Below, piece after piece: positions 41,838-51,423 of a stretch of DNA of 64,000 nucleotides. Numbering within the stretch: the first letter of the stretch is position 1; every line of letters starts with the position of its first letter. The notes under the pieces were generated by a model, which made no database searches, had not been told where the DNA came from, and worked only from the letters and a program-made list of their open reading frames with translations. The position numbers were made by a program, and so were the translations under genes. The DNA is from Limiplasma sp031549415 (GTDB lineage: Bacteria > Bacillota > Clostridia > Christensenellales > Aristaeellaceae), in assembly GCA_031549415.1 (NCBI GenBank), contig JAVBPU010000004.1, positions 124,001 through 188,000 on the forward strand, written 5' to 3'.

Positions 41838-43361
41838 ATGCGAAAGCTTTTCTTCTGTACGTTGGTTCTGCTCTGTGGTTTGTTTTGCCTTGGCGCGCGG
41901 GCGGAAACCGGCCTTTTTGACGCCTTGCACGCCACGGTAGAAATACCGGACACCTACATTGTGCTAAAAAAAGACAATCTTTCCAACTATGGGGAATGGT
42001 TGAAGAGCCGTAACACCACCGCAGAGGATGTGACCGCGGATTTTGACAAGCGCGGCGTGCTGATGCAGTGCTGGAGCGCGGAAGGCGACTCTTGCGTGGA
42101 GATTACAGCCGTCCAGAACGAGCAAACCCTAAATACCTTTGACATCAACCTGCAAGAGGATAGCGTGCGCGGCCGCTACCGCCTTTCCCATTACCCTGAA
42201 AACGAATTTGGGGCACAGGGTTATGATTTTTCCAGCGCGGATTGGAAAAATACCCCGGAGGGTCGGTTTCTCATTTTGCGCTACATCAGGCGGAACAATG
42301 GCGAAATCATATATCGGGGCCTGATGCGCCGCACCATTCGCAACGGGTATGAAGTCACCTTTGATTTGCAGGTCTATAACCGTTCCATCACCAACAAGGA
42401 TAACAACGCGCTGAACGCCATCTGGGAAAGCTTCCATTTTGTGGAAGTCCTGCCCCTGCCTCCGGCGGCCAGTGCCAAAATCAACATCGTGAAGGCCCCT
42501 CCCACCGAAACCAACGTGGCGGAGTTCACCATTGAGGGCACAGCCGCCAAGGATGTGAAGCTCACCACTGTGGTGATGGGCCTTTCGTCTCCGAACCCGT
42601 TGGTCATTGAGGCGGAGGTGGCTGCTTCCGGCAAGTTCAAAATACCCGTGACATTGCCCAAAGAGGGCGTATTTATGATCACCATGACCGGAGAATACCA
42701 GGGCGAGGACGTAACGGAGCTGGCCTTCCCCGTCACCTACCAGCACACCCTGCTCACCTTCAACCTGCAAACCCCCTTCCCCACAGTGGTTACCACGCCG
42801 GAGCTCATCCTGTTGGGCACCTCTGAGCCCAGCGCCAGCATCCAGGTGCATGTGAACGGCGAGCAGGTGCAAACCAAAAAGGTCAACGCCCAGGGCAAAT
42901 TCAAAATCGAGCTGGATACCAAAACGGAAGGCAGCTATGAGGTGGTGCTGGTTTTTTCTAAAAAAGGGTTGGCGGACCGCCGCATTATGAACAGCTTTAC
43001 CCGCAAATGGTCTGAGGCGGACATGATCAAGCAACTGCAAAGCCAGTCCATCAAGCCCGGTTACAGCACCCTCAAGAAGAAAATCGAAGGCTATGAAGGC
43101 CGCATCATGGGCTACAAGTGCTACTTGGTGGGTTATACCAAGGCCGGGGATGAATACATCGCCCAAATGGCGCTCTCCAAGCGCGGCAATGAGTATATCA
43201 GCCTCATCCTGGTGACCTGCAACGAAGAGCCCACCATGCCCATTGGCAGCCAAGTGCTGATGTATGGCACCTGCGCCGGGATGTCCCTGCCCAGCGAAGA
43301 GGACGAGACCCAGGCTTCCTACCCCTGCTTTGAGCTGTTGCTGTTCGCCTCCCTCGAATAG
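41838..43361 (+). CDS. Secreted protein with Ig-like domains, paralogue of the preceding gene
   Basis: 507 residues. Signal peptide MRKLFFCTLVLLCGLFCLGA ending in ARAE. Residues about 30-200 form an unrecognised head (repeated aromatic, strand-rich); about 215-395 hold two Ig-like domains (FTIEGTAAKDVKLTTVV and ILLGTSEPSASIQVHVNGE); about 405-507 a small beta domain with GYEGRIMGYKCYLVGY, matching the end of the gene before. GAAGGA lies about 10 nt before the ATG. Same transcript as the preceding gene; a terminator follows. Function unknown. Confidence 0.75.
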   Translation: MRKLFFCTLVLLCGLFCLGARAETGLFDALHATVEIPDTYIVLKKDNLSNYGEWLKSRNTTAEDVTADFDKRGVLMQCWSAEGDSCVEITAVQNEQTLNTFDINLQEDSVRGRYRLSHYPENEFGAQGYDFSSADWKNTPEGRFLILRYIRRNNGEIIYRGLMRRTIRNGYEVTFDLQVYNRSITNKDNNALNAIWESFHFVEVLPLPPAASAKINIVKAPPTETNVAEFTIEGTAAKDVKLTTVVMGLSSPNPLVIEAEVAASGKFKIPVTLPKEGVFMITMTGEYQGEDVTELAFPVTYQHTLLTFNLQTPFPTVVTTPELILLGTSEPSASIQVHVNGEQVQTKKVNAQGKFKIELDTKTEGSYEVVLVFSKKGLADRRIMNSFTRKWSEADMIKQLQSQSIKPGYSTLKKKIEGYEGRIMGYKCYLVGYTKAGDEYIAQMALSKRGNEYISLILVTCNEEPTMPIGSQVLMYGTCAGMSLPSEEDETQASYPCFELLLFASLE

Positions 43362-43381
43362 CGGGCAAAAAAGAGTTTTCT

Positions 43382-43408
43382 AAAAAAGTGGTCCAATGGG
43401 CCACTTTT
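43382..43408. terminator. Terminator between the secreted-protein genes and the glucan synthase
   Basis: AAAAAAGTGGTCC / GGGCCACTTTTT with a 3-nt loop: 7 G/C-rich pairs flanked by A/T pairs, with U run. Ends the 40.2-43.4 kb transcript; the synthase gene then needs its own promoter or readthrough, as no clear -35/-10 is visible in the remaining 85 nt. Confidence 0.85.
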
Positions 43409-43493
43409 TGTATTGCAACCTGCGCCTCCTTCCGGCGCATGCAAAACGGCCCCACTGCGCACACTACCCGCACACCAACGCGGAGGTTGCGCC

Positions 43494-46400
43494 ATGCAAT
43501 GGATCATTTCTTTTTTGGGGCTTGCCATCCTGTTCCTGTTGGCCAGAGGCGCGAAGAAGCCATCCATCCTTTCCTACCGGGACGTGCTGCTGGAAGATGA
43601 GCTGATCCCCCACATCTCCAATCTGGCCACCCGTGGCAGCCAGAAGAGCCTTGGGCGCATCCAGCTTCCGGCAGGGATTCAGACCACCATTTTGCGCTCC
43701 ATTGGCCTGCTGAACCAGTACCCGCAAGATACGCTGTTGCCTGCCGCGGGGTGGCTCAGCGACAACGGGCGCTTTTTGCAAGAAATGGCGGCCTCCCTGG
43801 AGTTGGAGCTGAAAGGTTCTCCCCTGCTGCCCAGGGATGGGGCCGGGGAGGTGCGCGTCTACCGCTTTGCCCGGGAGCTGATCGGGCACAGCAATGCGGA
43901 TGTGCACGTGGAGTTGCTGCAAAAGGCCGTAACCGCTTGGCAACAGCGGGAGCCTATGACCGTGGACGAAATCGCCTGCCTGCCCTTGGCCTTGAAGGCG
44001 GCGCTGCTGCACATTTTGCACGAAATGACCCTGCTGTGCACCAAGGAACAACAGGAGTACAACGCCGCGCCCGCCTTTGCCAAGGAGCTGCAACAAAAGC
44101 ACGAAACGGCCGCCATGCGCATCTTTGACGCCCAAAAGCACAGCATGACCTTTTTGGAGCACTTGCTGTCCATTTTGCGCACCTCCGAGGAGCCCTCCGC
44201 CATTGCCTGGCTGGACAAGCACATCGCCTCTTTGGACCGGGAAACCGCACAGATCGCCCAGCTGGAGCATGAGCGCCAAACCGAGAACCGCCTCTGGGTG
44301 GGCAACGCCATCACCTCCCTGCGGGTCATCAGCCGCCTGCCCTGGCATAAGCTCTGCGAGGCCATGAGCTTGGCCCATGAAGCCCTTCTGCAGGACAGAA
44401 CCTACCCGCTAATGGACGAGGAAAGCCGCGCCTATTACCGCAGTCGCGTAGCCTATTTCAGTCGCCTCACCGGTAAGCCGGAGCTGACGGTATGCGCCGC
44501 CATCCTTTCCCTGGCGGCCAGCGCCAAGGAAGAGGCCGTGGAATCCCACGTGGGATACTATTTGCTGGACCATGGAAAGCCCGCCCTCTTTGACCATCTG
44601 GACGCCAAAAGCTTCCAGGCCAAAGCCTACCTGTTTGGCAGCACCCATGCCATCTCTTTTTACCGGGCAGCCTGCCTTTTGGTATTCACGGCGCTGCTAG
44701 TCATTGGCTGGCACTGGGGCATTTCCCTCTTTGCGCTGCCGCTCTTTGGCATTGTGCTCTTGCAGCCCTTCCAGCAGCTGGCCGTCCGTCTCTGTAGCCG
44801 GTGGGTCCGGCCCAAGCTCATCCCCCGCCTGCTGGTGGAACAGCTGGCCGAGGATCAGCAAACCCTGGTGGTTTGCCCCACCATGCTGTCGGACAAGGAA
44901 CATGCCCTGGCCATGGTGAAGCATCTATCCGTTTTGCACCAGGCCAACCCGGACCCAAGGCTGCACTTTTTGCTCCTGGGCGACTACCAGGACAGCCTCA
45001 CCGGCACCCTGACCACGGACGAGGAAATCGTTTCCACGGCGGCGGCGGCCTTGCAAGCCCTGCGGGAGGATACCGGCCACACCTTCTTATACATGCAGCG
45101 AAACCGGGTGTTCCACGCCAGAGACAGCATCTATATGAGCCGGGAGCGCAAGCGGGGCGGCCTGGAAACCTTGCTGCGCATCATTGACGGCAGGCCCATC
45201 GAGGATTCCTTTTCGTACTGCTCCTGCCCCAGGGCTGCTTTGCAGGGGCATTACCGCTATGTGATTACCCTGGACAGCGATACCATTCTGCCCCCAGGCA
45301 GCGCCCTGCGCATGGTGGGGGCCATGCTGCATCCCCTGCAACACCGCCGGGAAAGCCATGGAAAGATGCGGGGCATCAGCATTTTGCAGCCCCGCATGGA
45401 AGTGGCCACCCACACCGTTGGCAGCTATCTTTCCTTGTATTTGGGGGGCAAAGGGGGTAGCGACCCCTATAACGCGCCCTCCTCCGATTTGATGCAGGAT
45501 GCCTATGGCCGCGGTTCCTTTGTGGGCAAAGGCATCATCGACCCCAAGGGCTTTTTGCAGTCCATCGAAGGCAAGTTGATTTCCGGCGGCATTTTAAGCC
45601 ATGACCTGTTGGAAGGGGAACTCACCGGCTGCGCCGTGGCCACGGACATTCCTCTCTATGACGGCCAGCCCTCCACACTGAAGGGTTTTTTGCTGCGGCT
45701 CCATCGCTGGACCCGGGGCGACTGGCAACTGCTGCCCTACCTGCTTCCCTTCTTTCCCCTGCAAGGCCGTGCGCCCAAGACGAACCTGGACGCCATTGCC
45801 AAGCATAAGCTATGGCAAAACCTGCTGCGAAGCCTGGTGACGCCTGCCAAACTGCTGCTGATTGTCTATGCCGTGGTGCTGCACCGGCCAGGGCTCTTGT
45901 TGCTGACCCTTCTGGCCACAGAGCTCATTCCCCTCTTCCCTATGACCCTGACCACCTTGGGCGCCTTGGCCACCCGGCTGCTGATGCTCCCTTGCGAAGC
46001 CATCCTGCAGGCGGACGCGCTGGTGAGGACCCTGTACCGGCTGCTGGTTTCCCGCAAAAACCTGCTGCAATGGACCACCGCCGCCCAAGTGAACAAGCCT
46101 ACGGGGAAGCCCTCCATGGAATTCTTTTACATGAACACAGGCACGGGCCTGGTGCTGATCGGCCTTTCCATGCTCATCCGGCCTCCCTTTCCGCTGGGCA
46201 TTGCCCTGGGCGGCCTGTGGGCCCTGTTCCTGGTGTTCTTGCCCACCTGGGAGCAGCCCTACCGCCAGCCCCAATACATGTCCGAATTCATGCGGGACGA
46301 GCTCAAGCGCCTGGCCTCCTCCACCTGGTTATTCTTTGATACCGTGGTCTCCGAAACCGACCATTTTCTTCCTCCGGACAATGTGCAAATTGAGCCGAAC

Positions 46401-49400
46401 AAAGGCATTTCCCACCGGACCTCTCCCACCAACATCGGGCTGTACCTGCTGTCCCTGATCACGGCGGAAAGGCTGGGATTTTTGCCCACGGATGAAATGG
46501 CCCAGCGCCTCCGCCGGACCCTTGACACCCTGGAACAGCTGCCCAAATGGCAGGGGCATCTGTACAACTGGTATGATACCAGGAATTTGGAACCCCTGCG
46601 GCCCTGGTACATTTCCTCGGTGGACAGCGGAAACCTGGCCGCATCGCTGCTTTGCGCCGCCCAGGGGGTGCGCACCCTGTTTCCCAAGCTTTCCCCCGCC
46701 AACCATGAGCTCAGCGCCCGCCTGGACGCCCTGGCCTATGCCATGGATTTTTCCCAGCTGTACGATGGGGACGCGGAGCTGTTCTGCATCGGCGTGCAAC
46801 CGGACAAGGCCCCCGACCACCTGACCCATTACGACCTGCTGGCCAGCGAATCCCGTCTGCTCAGCTTTGTGGCTATCTGTATGGGCGGGGTCCCCGTCAG
46901 GCATTGGTTCCGCCTGGGCCGGGGCATGACCAAGACCGCCAGGGGGCAAACCTTGGTCAGCTATAGCGGCACTATGTTTGAATATATGATGCCTCTGCTG
47001 CTCTTGCCGCCCGTCAAGGGCACGCTGATTCACCAGGCCTGCCTGGAGGCCCTGCGGGAGCAGCAGCGCAGGCGGCTGCACGGGGCCTTTGGCATCAGCG
47101 AAAGCGGCTACTATGCCTTTGATCCTAACCTGTACTACTTGTACAAGGCCTTTGGCATCCCCTCCCTGGCCCTGGACCCCACCAAGAGCCAGGACGTCAT
47201 CGCCCCTTACGCCTCCTTGCTTTCCCTGCCGCTGGACAGCCGCCGGGCCTTTCGGAACCTGCAAAAGATGCAGTCCCTGGGGCTGGACGGCCCGCTGGGT
47301 CTCTTTGAAGCGGCGGATTTTCACCAGCGGCGCATCGGCCCCGGGCATGCCTTCCGCATTGTGCGCAGCCACATGGCCCACCACCAGGGCATGATCCTTT
47401 GCGCCGTGTGCAACGCCATCAGCGACCAATATTTAGCCAAGCTTTTTTATGACTTGCCCCGCGCCCAGGCCCATGCCTTGCTGCTGGAGGAAAAGCCTCT
47501 CCACGGCCGGGGCGTCATCCGTCACCCGCTGAAACGAACCCCAACCGAACCTGCGTACGACCCACTCCATGCCAGTCGGCAGGCCTATCCCCTCTACTTC
47601 CCCATGGACGCCCACGTGCTGCACGGCGGCGGCACCACCATGGTGGTGGATGCCCAGGGCGGCGGCTACATCAGCCGGGACGGCATCATGCTGACCCGTT
47701 TTCGGGAGCAGTGCCGCATTCCCAGCGGCATGCGCCTGTATTTGCGGGACTGCCAGTCCGGCACCCACTGGTTTGCCACGGACCCACTCATTGGCGGCAA
47801 TACGGAGTTCCAAACCTCCCAGGCGCTATTTACCCGCAGCCGCTTCCATGTGGAGTCCACCCTGCGCATCTTTGTCAACCCCTTGGATGGCACGGTGCTG
47901 CACCATCTCACCCTGAAAAACGAAACCACCACCGAGCGGATGATGGAGGTGTGCAGCTATTTGGAGCTGGCCCTGGCCTCCCAGCGGGAGGACACCGCCC
48001 ATCCCATGTTTCAAAACCTGTTTGTGGAAACCTCCAAAATTGGCAAATACGGCATCATGGCGGTGCGTCGTCCCCGCAAGGAGGGCCAGGAATCCCTCCG
48101 GCTGATGCACACCCTGGGCACCGATACCGCGCTGAACCTCTGCCATGTGCAAACAGACCGCAACCTGTTCATTGGCCGGGGCAACACGGTGTTTAACCCC
48201 AAGGCTTTGGACATCCCCATCAGCGCCATGACGGACACCGTGGGCGCGGTGATCGAGCCCTGCGCCAGCCTGCGGGCCCAGTTCGTGCTGCCTGCGGGAG
48301 GCCAGGTACAGTTCGTGTTCGCCACCTTGCTGGCGGGCAACCAGGATACCCCCGCCGCGCTGAGCGAGCGGTACGCCTTGCCGGAAAGCGCGCTGAAGGT
48401 CTATGAGCTGGCCCGGACCCAGGGCCTGGTCACCGCCCGCTACCTGGGCCTGGATGCCGCCATGCAAAACGCGGTGTCCCGCATCGCTGGCAGCCTGTGC
48501 TATACGGGGCAGCCCCACCAGGCCATGGGGGCCCACCCCTGCGCCTTGCCCCTGAAAGAGCTTTGGGGTCTCAGCCTCAGCGGCGATCTGCCCATTTTAC
48601 TATTGGTTTGCGAGGACGAGGCGGACCTTTCCTTGGTTCGGCTGCTGCTCAAGGCCCACGCCTATTTCCGCATGAGTGGACTTTGGCTGGATCTGGTCAT
48701 CGTCAGTGACCAAATCACGGGCTACACCCATCCCCTGCGGGACCAGCTCAGCGATCTTCTGCAAACCAGCCACAGTCGCGATTTGATTGGCAAGGACGGG
48801 GGATTGCACCTGCTGGAAAGGCAAAGCCTGTCTGCGGAAGTGTTTGCCCTGCTGCAAAGCAGCGCCCGCCTGGTGCTGCATACCAGCAAGGGCAGCCTGC
48901 AGGACCAGCTGAAAGCCCTGCTCATCAGCGCAAAACCCCAGGCCACCGACGACCCCAAGCCCTCCGATGCCTGGAAGCAAAGCCCGCCCGAGCATGAACC
49001 CCTGTTGTTTGACAACACCTATGGCGGCTTTACCCAGGAGGAAGGCGACTATGTGATTACCTTGCCCCCCGGCAAGAACACTCCCGCCCCCTGGAGCAAC
49101 ATCCTGGCCACAACGTCCTTCGGCAGCCTGGCGGCGGAAAGCGGCCTGGTATTCACCTACGCGGGGAATAGCCACAAGGCCCGGCTGACCCGCTGGCCCA
49201 ACGACAGCGTGTCCAGCTATGGGGAAGAGAACTTCTTCTTAAAAGACCGGGGCAACCGCCTGCTGTGGTCCGTTACCCGCTGGCCCCTGGGCCAGTTCCA
49301 GCACTGCCAGGTCACCCATGCCCCAGGGATCACCACCTACGAAAGCCAGGGATATGGCATCTCCCAAAAGCTCATCTGTTTCACAGACCCGCAGCTTCCC

Positions 49401-51344
49401 TTGGGCGTCCGGGTGGCCCAGCTGAAAAACGAGGATGCAGTGGAACGCCATTTGCAGTTCTTTCACTGCTGCAATTTCACCATGAGCCAGCACCCCACTG
49501 AGGAACAACTCACCAGCGCCTTCCAGGAAAATGGCGTGGTCTACGTCCAAAACCCCTGTCTGCCCGGCATGGCCTGCCTTAGCATGGTAGACCCCCTGCC
49601 CAGCCTCTCCTCCACCCTGTCCCCCGGCGCGTTCCAGGGCCTTGTGGGGCAAGCGCCCCTGGCCCTGGGCAACTCCGGCCTATTGCCCAACGAGAACGGC
49701 CCGGTGGCCATCACCAGCCATAACTTCACCCTGCAACCCGGGGAAAGCCTGTCATTGACCTTGGCGGTGGGCTTTGCCCCCACCCGGGACATGCTGGACC
49801 ATTCCCTGTCCCTCTTGGCCACAGAAGGCGGAAGCCAACGACTGCACCAGGTGAAGATTTCCTGGGAGCAGCAAGTCAGCGGCCTGCGCTTTGACGTGCC
49901 GGACCCGGCCCTGTCTTTGATGCTCAACCGCTGGCTCCCCTACCAGGTGCGCTCCGCCCGGCTCTTTGCCCGGGCAGGCTTCTACCAGGCGGGCGGCGCC
50001 TATGGCTTCCGGGACCAGTTGCAGGACATGCTGTCCCAGCTGTACACCGACCCGGCCATGGTGCGGGAACATCTCTTGCTATGCGCCGCCCACCAGTTTG
50101 AAGAGGGGGATGTTCAGCACTGGTGGCACCCGCCCCGCCATGGCGTGCGGACCCGAATCAGCGACGACCTGCTTTTCCTGCCTTTCCTCACGGCCATTTA
50201 TGTGCAGGTGACGGGGGATTTGGCCCTGCTGGAGCAACCCATCCCCTACCTGAAAGCGGAACCGCTGAAAGAAGGCGAGTGGGAGCGGATGGATGAGCCG
50301 GAGGTCTCCGAGCTCACAGAATCTCTGCGGGCCCATTGCCTCAAGGCCATCGAGGCTGTGAAGCTGGGCGCCCACGGTTTGCCCCTGATGGGCGGCGGGG
50401 ATTGGAACGATGGCATGAACCGGGCTGCCGGGGAGAACGGAGAAAGCGTATGGCTCGGCATGTTCTACTGCGAAGTATTGCGCCGCATGCTGCCCTACGT
50501 GGACCCGGACACCGCCAAAACCCTCACCCAGCGCAGGCTAAAGCTTCTGCAAATGGTGGACCAGCATGCCTGGGACGGTTCCTGGTACCTGCGGGCCTGG
50601 TATGACGACGGCGACCCCATGGGCAGCTCCGACAACAGCGAATGCCGGATTGATGTGCTGCCCCAGGCCTGGGCCGTGCTCTCCGGCGTGTCCCGGGAGC
50701 GCAGCGCCATTGCCATGGACCATGTGTGGCGCTTGCTCTATGAGCGGGACATCGGCCTGCTCAAGCTGTTCACCCCGCCCTTTAACGGGCTGGAAAAGCC
50801 CGGCTACATTGCGGGATACCTGCCCGGCATCCGGGAAAACGGCGGCCAATACACCCATGCGCTGCCCTGGGCGGTGGCGGCGCTGCACCAGCTGGGGCTG
50901 GACCACATGGCCTGGGAAATGGCGCTGGGCGCGCTGCCCGTCCATCACGCCATTACCCGGCAGCAAGCCAACCGGTACCGGGTGGAGCCCTATGTGATGG
51001 CCGCAGACCTGTACAGCCACCCCCAGCAACGGGGCCGGGGCGGCTGGACCTGGTACACCGGCAGCGCTTCCTGGCTGTACTACACCGTTTTGGAGCAGCT
51101 GTTCGGGTTCCAGAAAATCGGCCAGTCCCTGCGGCTGCGCCCCTGCCTGCCGGAAAACTGGGACGGCCTGACCATCACCTATCGCTATGGCAGCTCCACC
51201 TATCACCTCCACGCCGTGAAGGAATGCCCCTTCCCTGTGGCGGACGGCAAACGGCTGCGGGAAGGGCGGCTTCTGCTGGTGGATGACGGACACATCCATG
51301 AAGCCACCTTCCCCGTGCGCACGGCGGAGACACTCAACCCTTGA
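43494..51344 (+). CDS. Cyclic beta-1,2-glucan synthase-type enzyme (GT84 plus GH94 domains)
   Basis: 2616 residues in one ORF, size of NdvB/ChvB. Start ATG 43494 has GGAGG 7 nt upstream; the ORF extends further back but without support. Order: N-terminal membrane helix (about 3-20), helical region, helices at about 385-430, glucosyltransferase domain with ITLDSDTILPPGSALRMVG (about 591-609), GRGSFVGKGIIDPKGF, HDLLEGEL (about 703) and RLHRWTRGDWQLLPYL (about 738-753), more helices at about 785-915, a glycoamylase-like middle (GISESGYYAFDPN, about 1199), and a C-terminal GH94 phosphorylase domain with the catalytic GGGDWNDGM (about 2300) and ENGGQYTHALPW. Known relatives start, extend, cut and cyclise a beta-1,2-glucan at the membrane. 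Every expected part is present, so activity is plausible; the product is inferred. Confidence 0.92.
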   Translation: MQWIISFLGLAILFLLARGAKKPSILSYRDVLLEDELIPHISNLATRGSQKSLGRIQLPAGIQTTILRSIGLLNQYPQDTLLPAAGWLSDNGRFLQEMAASLELELKGSPLLPRDGAGEVRVYRFARELIGHSNADVHVELLQKAVTAWQQREPMTVDEIACLPLALKAALLHILHEMTLLCTKEQQEYNAAPAFAKELQQKHETAAMRIFDAQKHSMTFLEHLLSILRTSEEPSAIAWLDKHIASLDRETAQIAQLEHERQTENRLWVGNAITSLRVISRLPWHKLCEAMSLAHEALLQDRTYPLMDEESRAYYRSRVAYFSRLTGKPELTVCAAILSLAASAKEEAVESHVGYYLLDHGKPALFDHLDAKSFQAKAYLFGSTHAISFYRAACLLVFTALLVIGWHWGISLFALPLFGIVLLQPFQQLAVRLCSRWVRPKLIPRLLVEQLAEDQQTLVVCPTMLSDKEHALAMVKHLSVLHQANPDPRLHFLLLGDYQDSLTGTLTTDEEIVSTAAAALQALREDTGHTFLYMQRNRVFHARDSIYMSRERKRGGLETLLRIIDGRPIEDSFSYCSCPRAALQGHYRYVITLDSDTILPPGSALRMVGAMLHPLQHRRESHGKMRGISILQPRMEVATHTVGSYLSLYLGGKGGSDPYNAPSSDLMQDAYGRGSFVGKGIIDPKGFLQSIEGKLISGGILSHDLLEGELTGCAVATDIPLYDGQPSTLKGFLLRLHRWTRGDWQLLPYLLPFFPLQGRAPKTNLDAIAKHKLWQNLLRSLVTPAKLLLIVYAVVLHRPGLLLLTLLATELIPLFPMTLTTLGALATRLLMLPCEAILQADALVRTLYRLLVSRKNLLQWTTAAQVNKPTGKPSMEFFYMNTGTGLVLIGLSMLIRPPFPLGIALGGLWALFLVFLPTWEQPYRQPQYMSEFMRDELKRLASSTWLFFDTVVSETDHFLPPDNVQIEPNKGISHRTSPTNIGLYLLSLITAERLGFLPTDEMAQRLRRTLDTLEQLPKWQGHLYNWYDTRNLEPLRPWYISSVDSGNLAASLLCAAQGVRTLFPKLSPANHELSARLDALAYAMDFSQLYDGDAELFCIGVQPDKAPDHLTHYDLLASESRLLSFVAICMGGVPVRHWFRLGRGMTKTARGQTLVSYSGTMFEYMMPLLLLPPVKGTLIHQACLEALREQQRRRLHGAFGISESGYYAFDPNLYYLYKAFGIPSLALDPTKSQDVIAPYASLLSLPLDSRRAFRNLQKMQSLGLDGPLGLFEAADFHQRRIGPGHAFRIVRSHMAHHQGMILCAVCNAISDQYLAKLFYDLPRAQAHALLLEEKPLHGRGVIRHPLKRTPTEPAYDPLHASRQAYPLYFPMDAHVLHGGGTTMVVDAQGGGYISRDGIMLTRFREQCRIPSGMRLYLRDCQSGTHWFATDPLIGGNTEFQTSQALFTRSRFHVESTLRIFVNPLDGTVLHHLTLKNETTTERMMEVCSYLELALASQREDTAHPMFQNLFVETSKIGKYGIMAVRRPRKEGQESLRLMHTLGTDTALNLCHVQTDRNLFIGRGNTVFNPKALDIPISAMTDTVGAVIEPCASLRAQFVLPAGGQVQFVFATLLAGNQDTPAALSERYALPESALKVYELARTQGLVTARYLGLDAAMQNAVSRIAGSLCYTGQPHQAMGAHPCALPLKELWGLSLSGDLPILLLVCEDEADLSLVRLLLKAHAYFRMSGLWLDLVIVSDQITGYTHPLRDQLSDLLQTSHSRDLIGKDGGLHLLERQSLSAEVFALLQSSARLVLHTSKGSLQDQLKALLISAKPQATDDPKPSDAWKQSPPEHEPLLFDNTYGGFTQEEGDYVITLPPGKNTPAPWSNILATTSFGSLAAESGLVFTYAGNSHKARLTRWPNDSVSSYGEENFFLKDRGNRLLWSVTRWPLGQFQHCQVTHAPGITTYESQGYGISQKLICFTDPQLPLGVRVAQLKNEDAVERHLQFFHCCNFTMSQHPTEEQLTSAFQENGVVYVQNPCLPGMACLSMVDPLPSLSSTLSPGAFQGLVGQAPLALGNSGLLPNENGPVAITSHNFTLQPGESLSLTLAVGFAPTRDMLDHSLSLLATEGGSQRLHQVKISWEQQVSGLRFDVPDPALSLMLNRWLPYQVRSARLFARAGFYQAGGAYGFRDQLQDMLSQLYTDPAMVREHLLLCAAHQFEEGDVQHWWHPPRHGVRTRISDDLLFLPFLTAIYVQVTGDLALLEQPIPYLKAEPLKEGEWERMDEPEVSELTESLRAHCLKAIEAVKLGAHGLPLMGGGDWNDGMNRAAGENGESVWLGMFYCEVLRRMLPYVDPDTAKTLTQRRLKLLQMVDQHAWDGSWYLRAWYDDGDPMGSSDNSECRIDVLPQAWAVLSGVSRERSAIAMDHVWRLLYERDIGLLKLFTPPFNGLEKPGYIAGYLPGIRENGGQYTHALPWAVAALHQLGLDHMAWEMALGALPVHHAITRQQANRYRVEPYVMAADLYSHPQQRGRGGWTWYTGSASWLYYTVLEQLFGFQKIGQSLRLRPCLPENWDGLTITYRYGSSTYHLHAVKECPFPVADGKRLREGRLLLVDDGHIHEATFPVRTAETLNP

Positions 51345-51370
51345 CCCCATCGCGGCGGCAAAGAATCTAT

Positions 51371-51378
51371 GGTATAAT
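51371..51378 (+). promoter_or_regulatory. Extended -10 promoter of the ygiQ-like gene
   Basis: TGGTATAAT-type extended -10: TATAAT at 51373-51378 preceded by TG at the -14/-15 place. No -35 match. It overlaps no coding sequence except the tail region after the synthase stop, 46 nt before the ATG. Confidence 0.5.
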
Positions 51379-51423
51379 GCATCTGACCGTTGGCCGCGCC
51401 GGCTGACCGGAAAGGATGAGACC

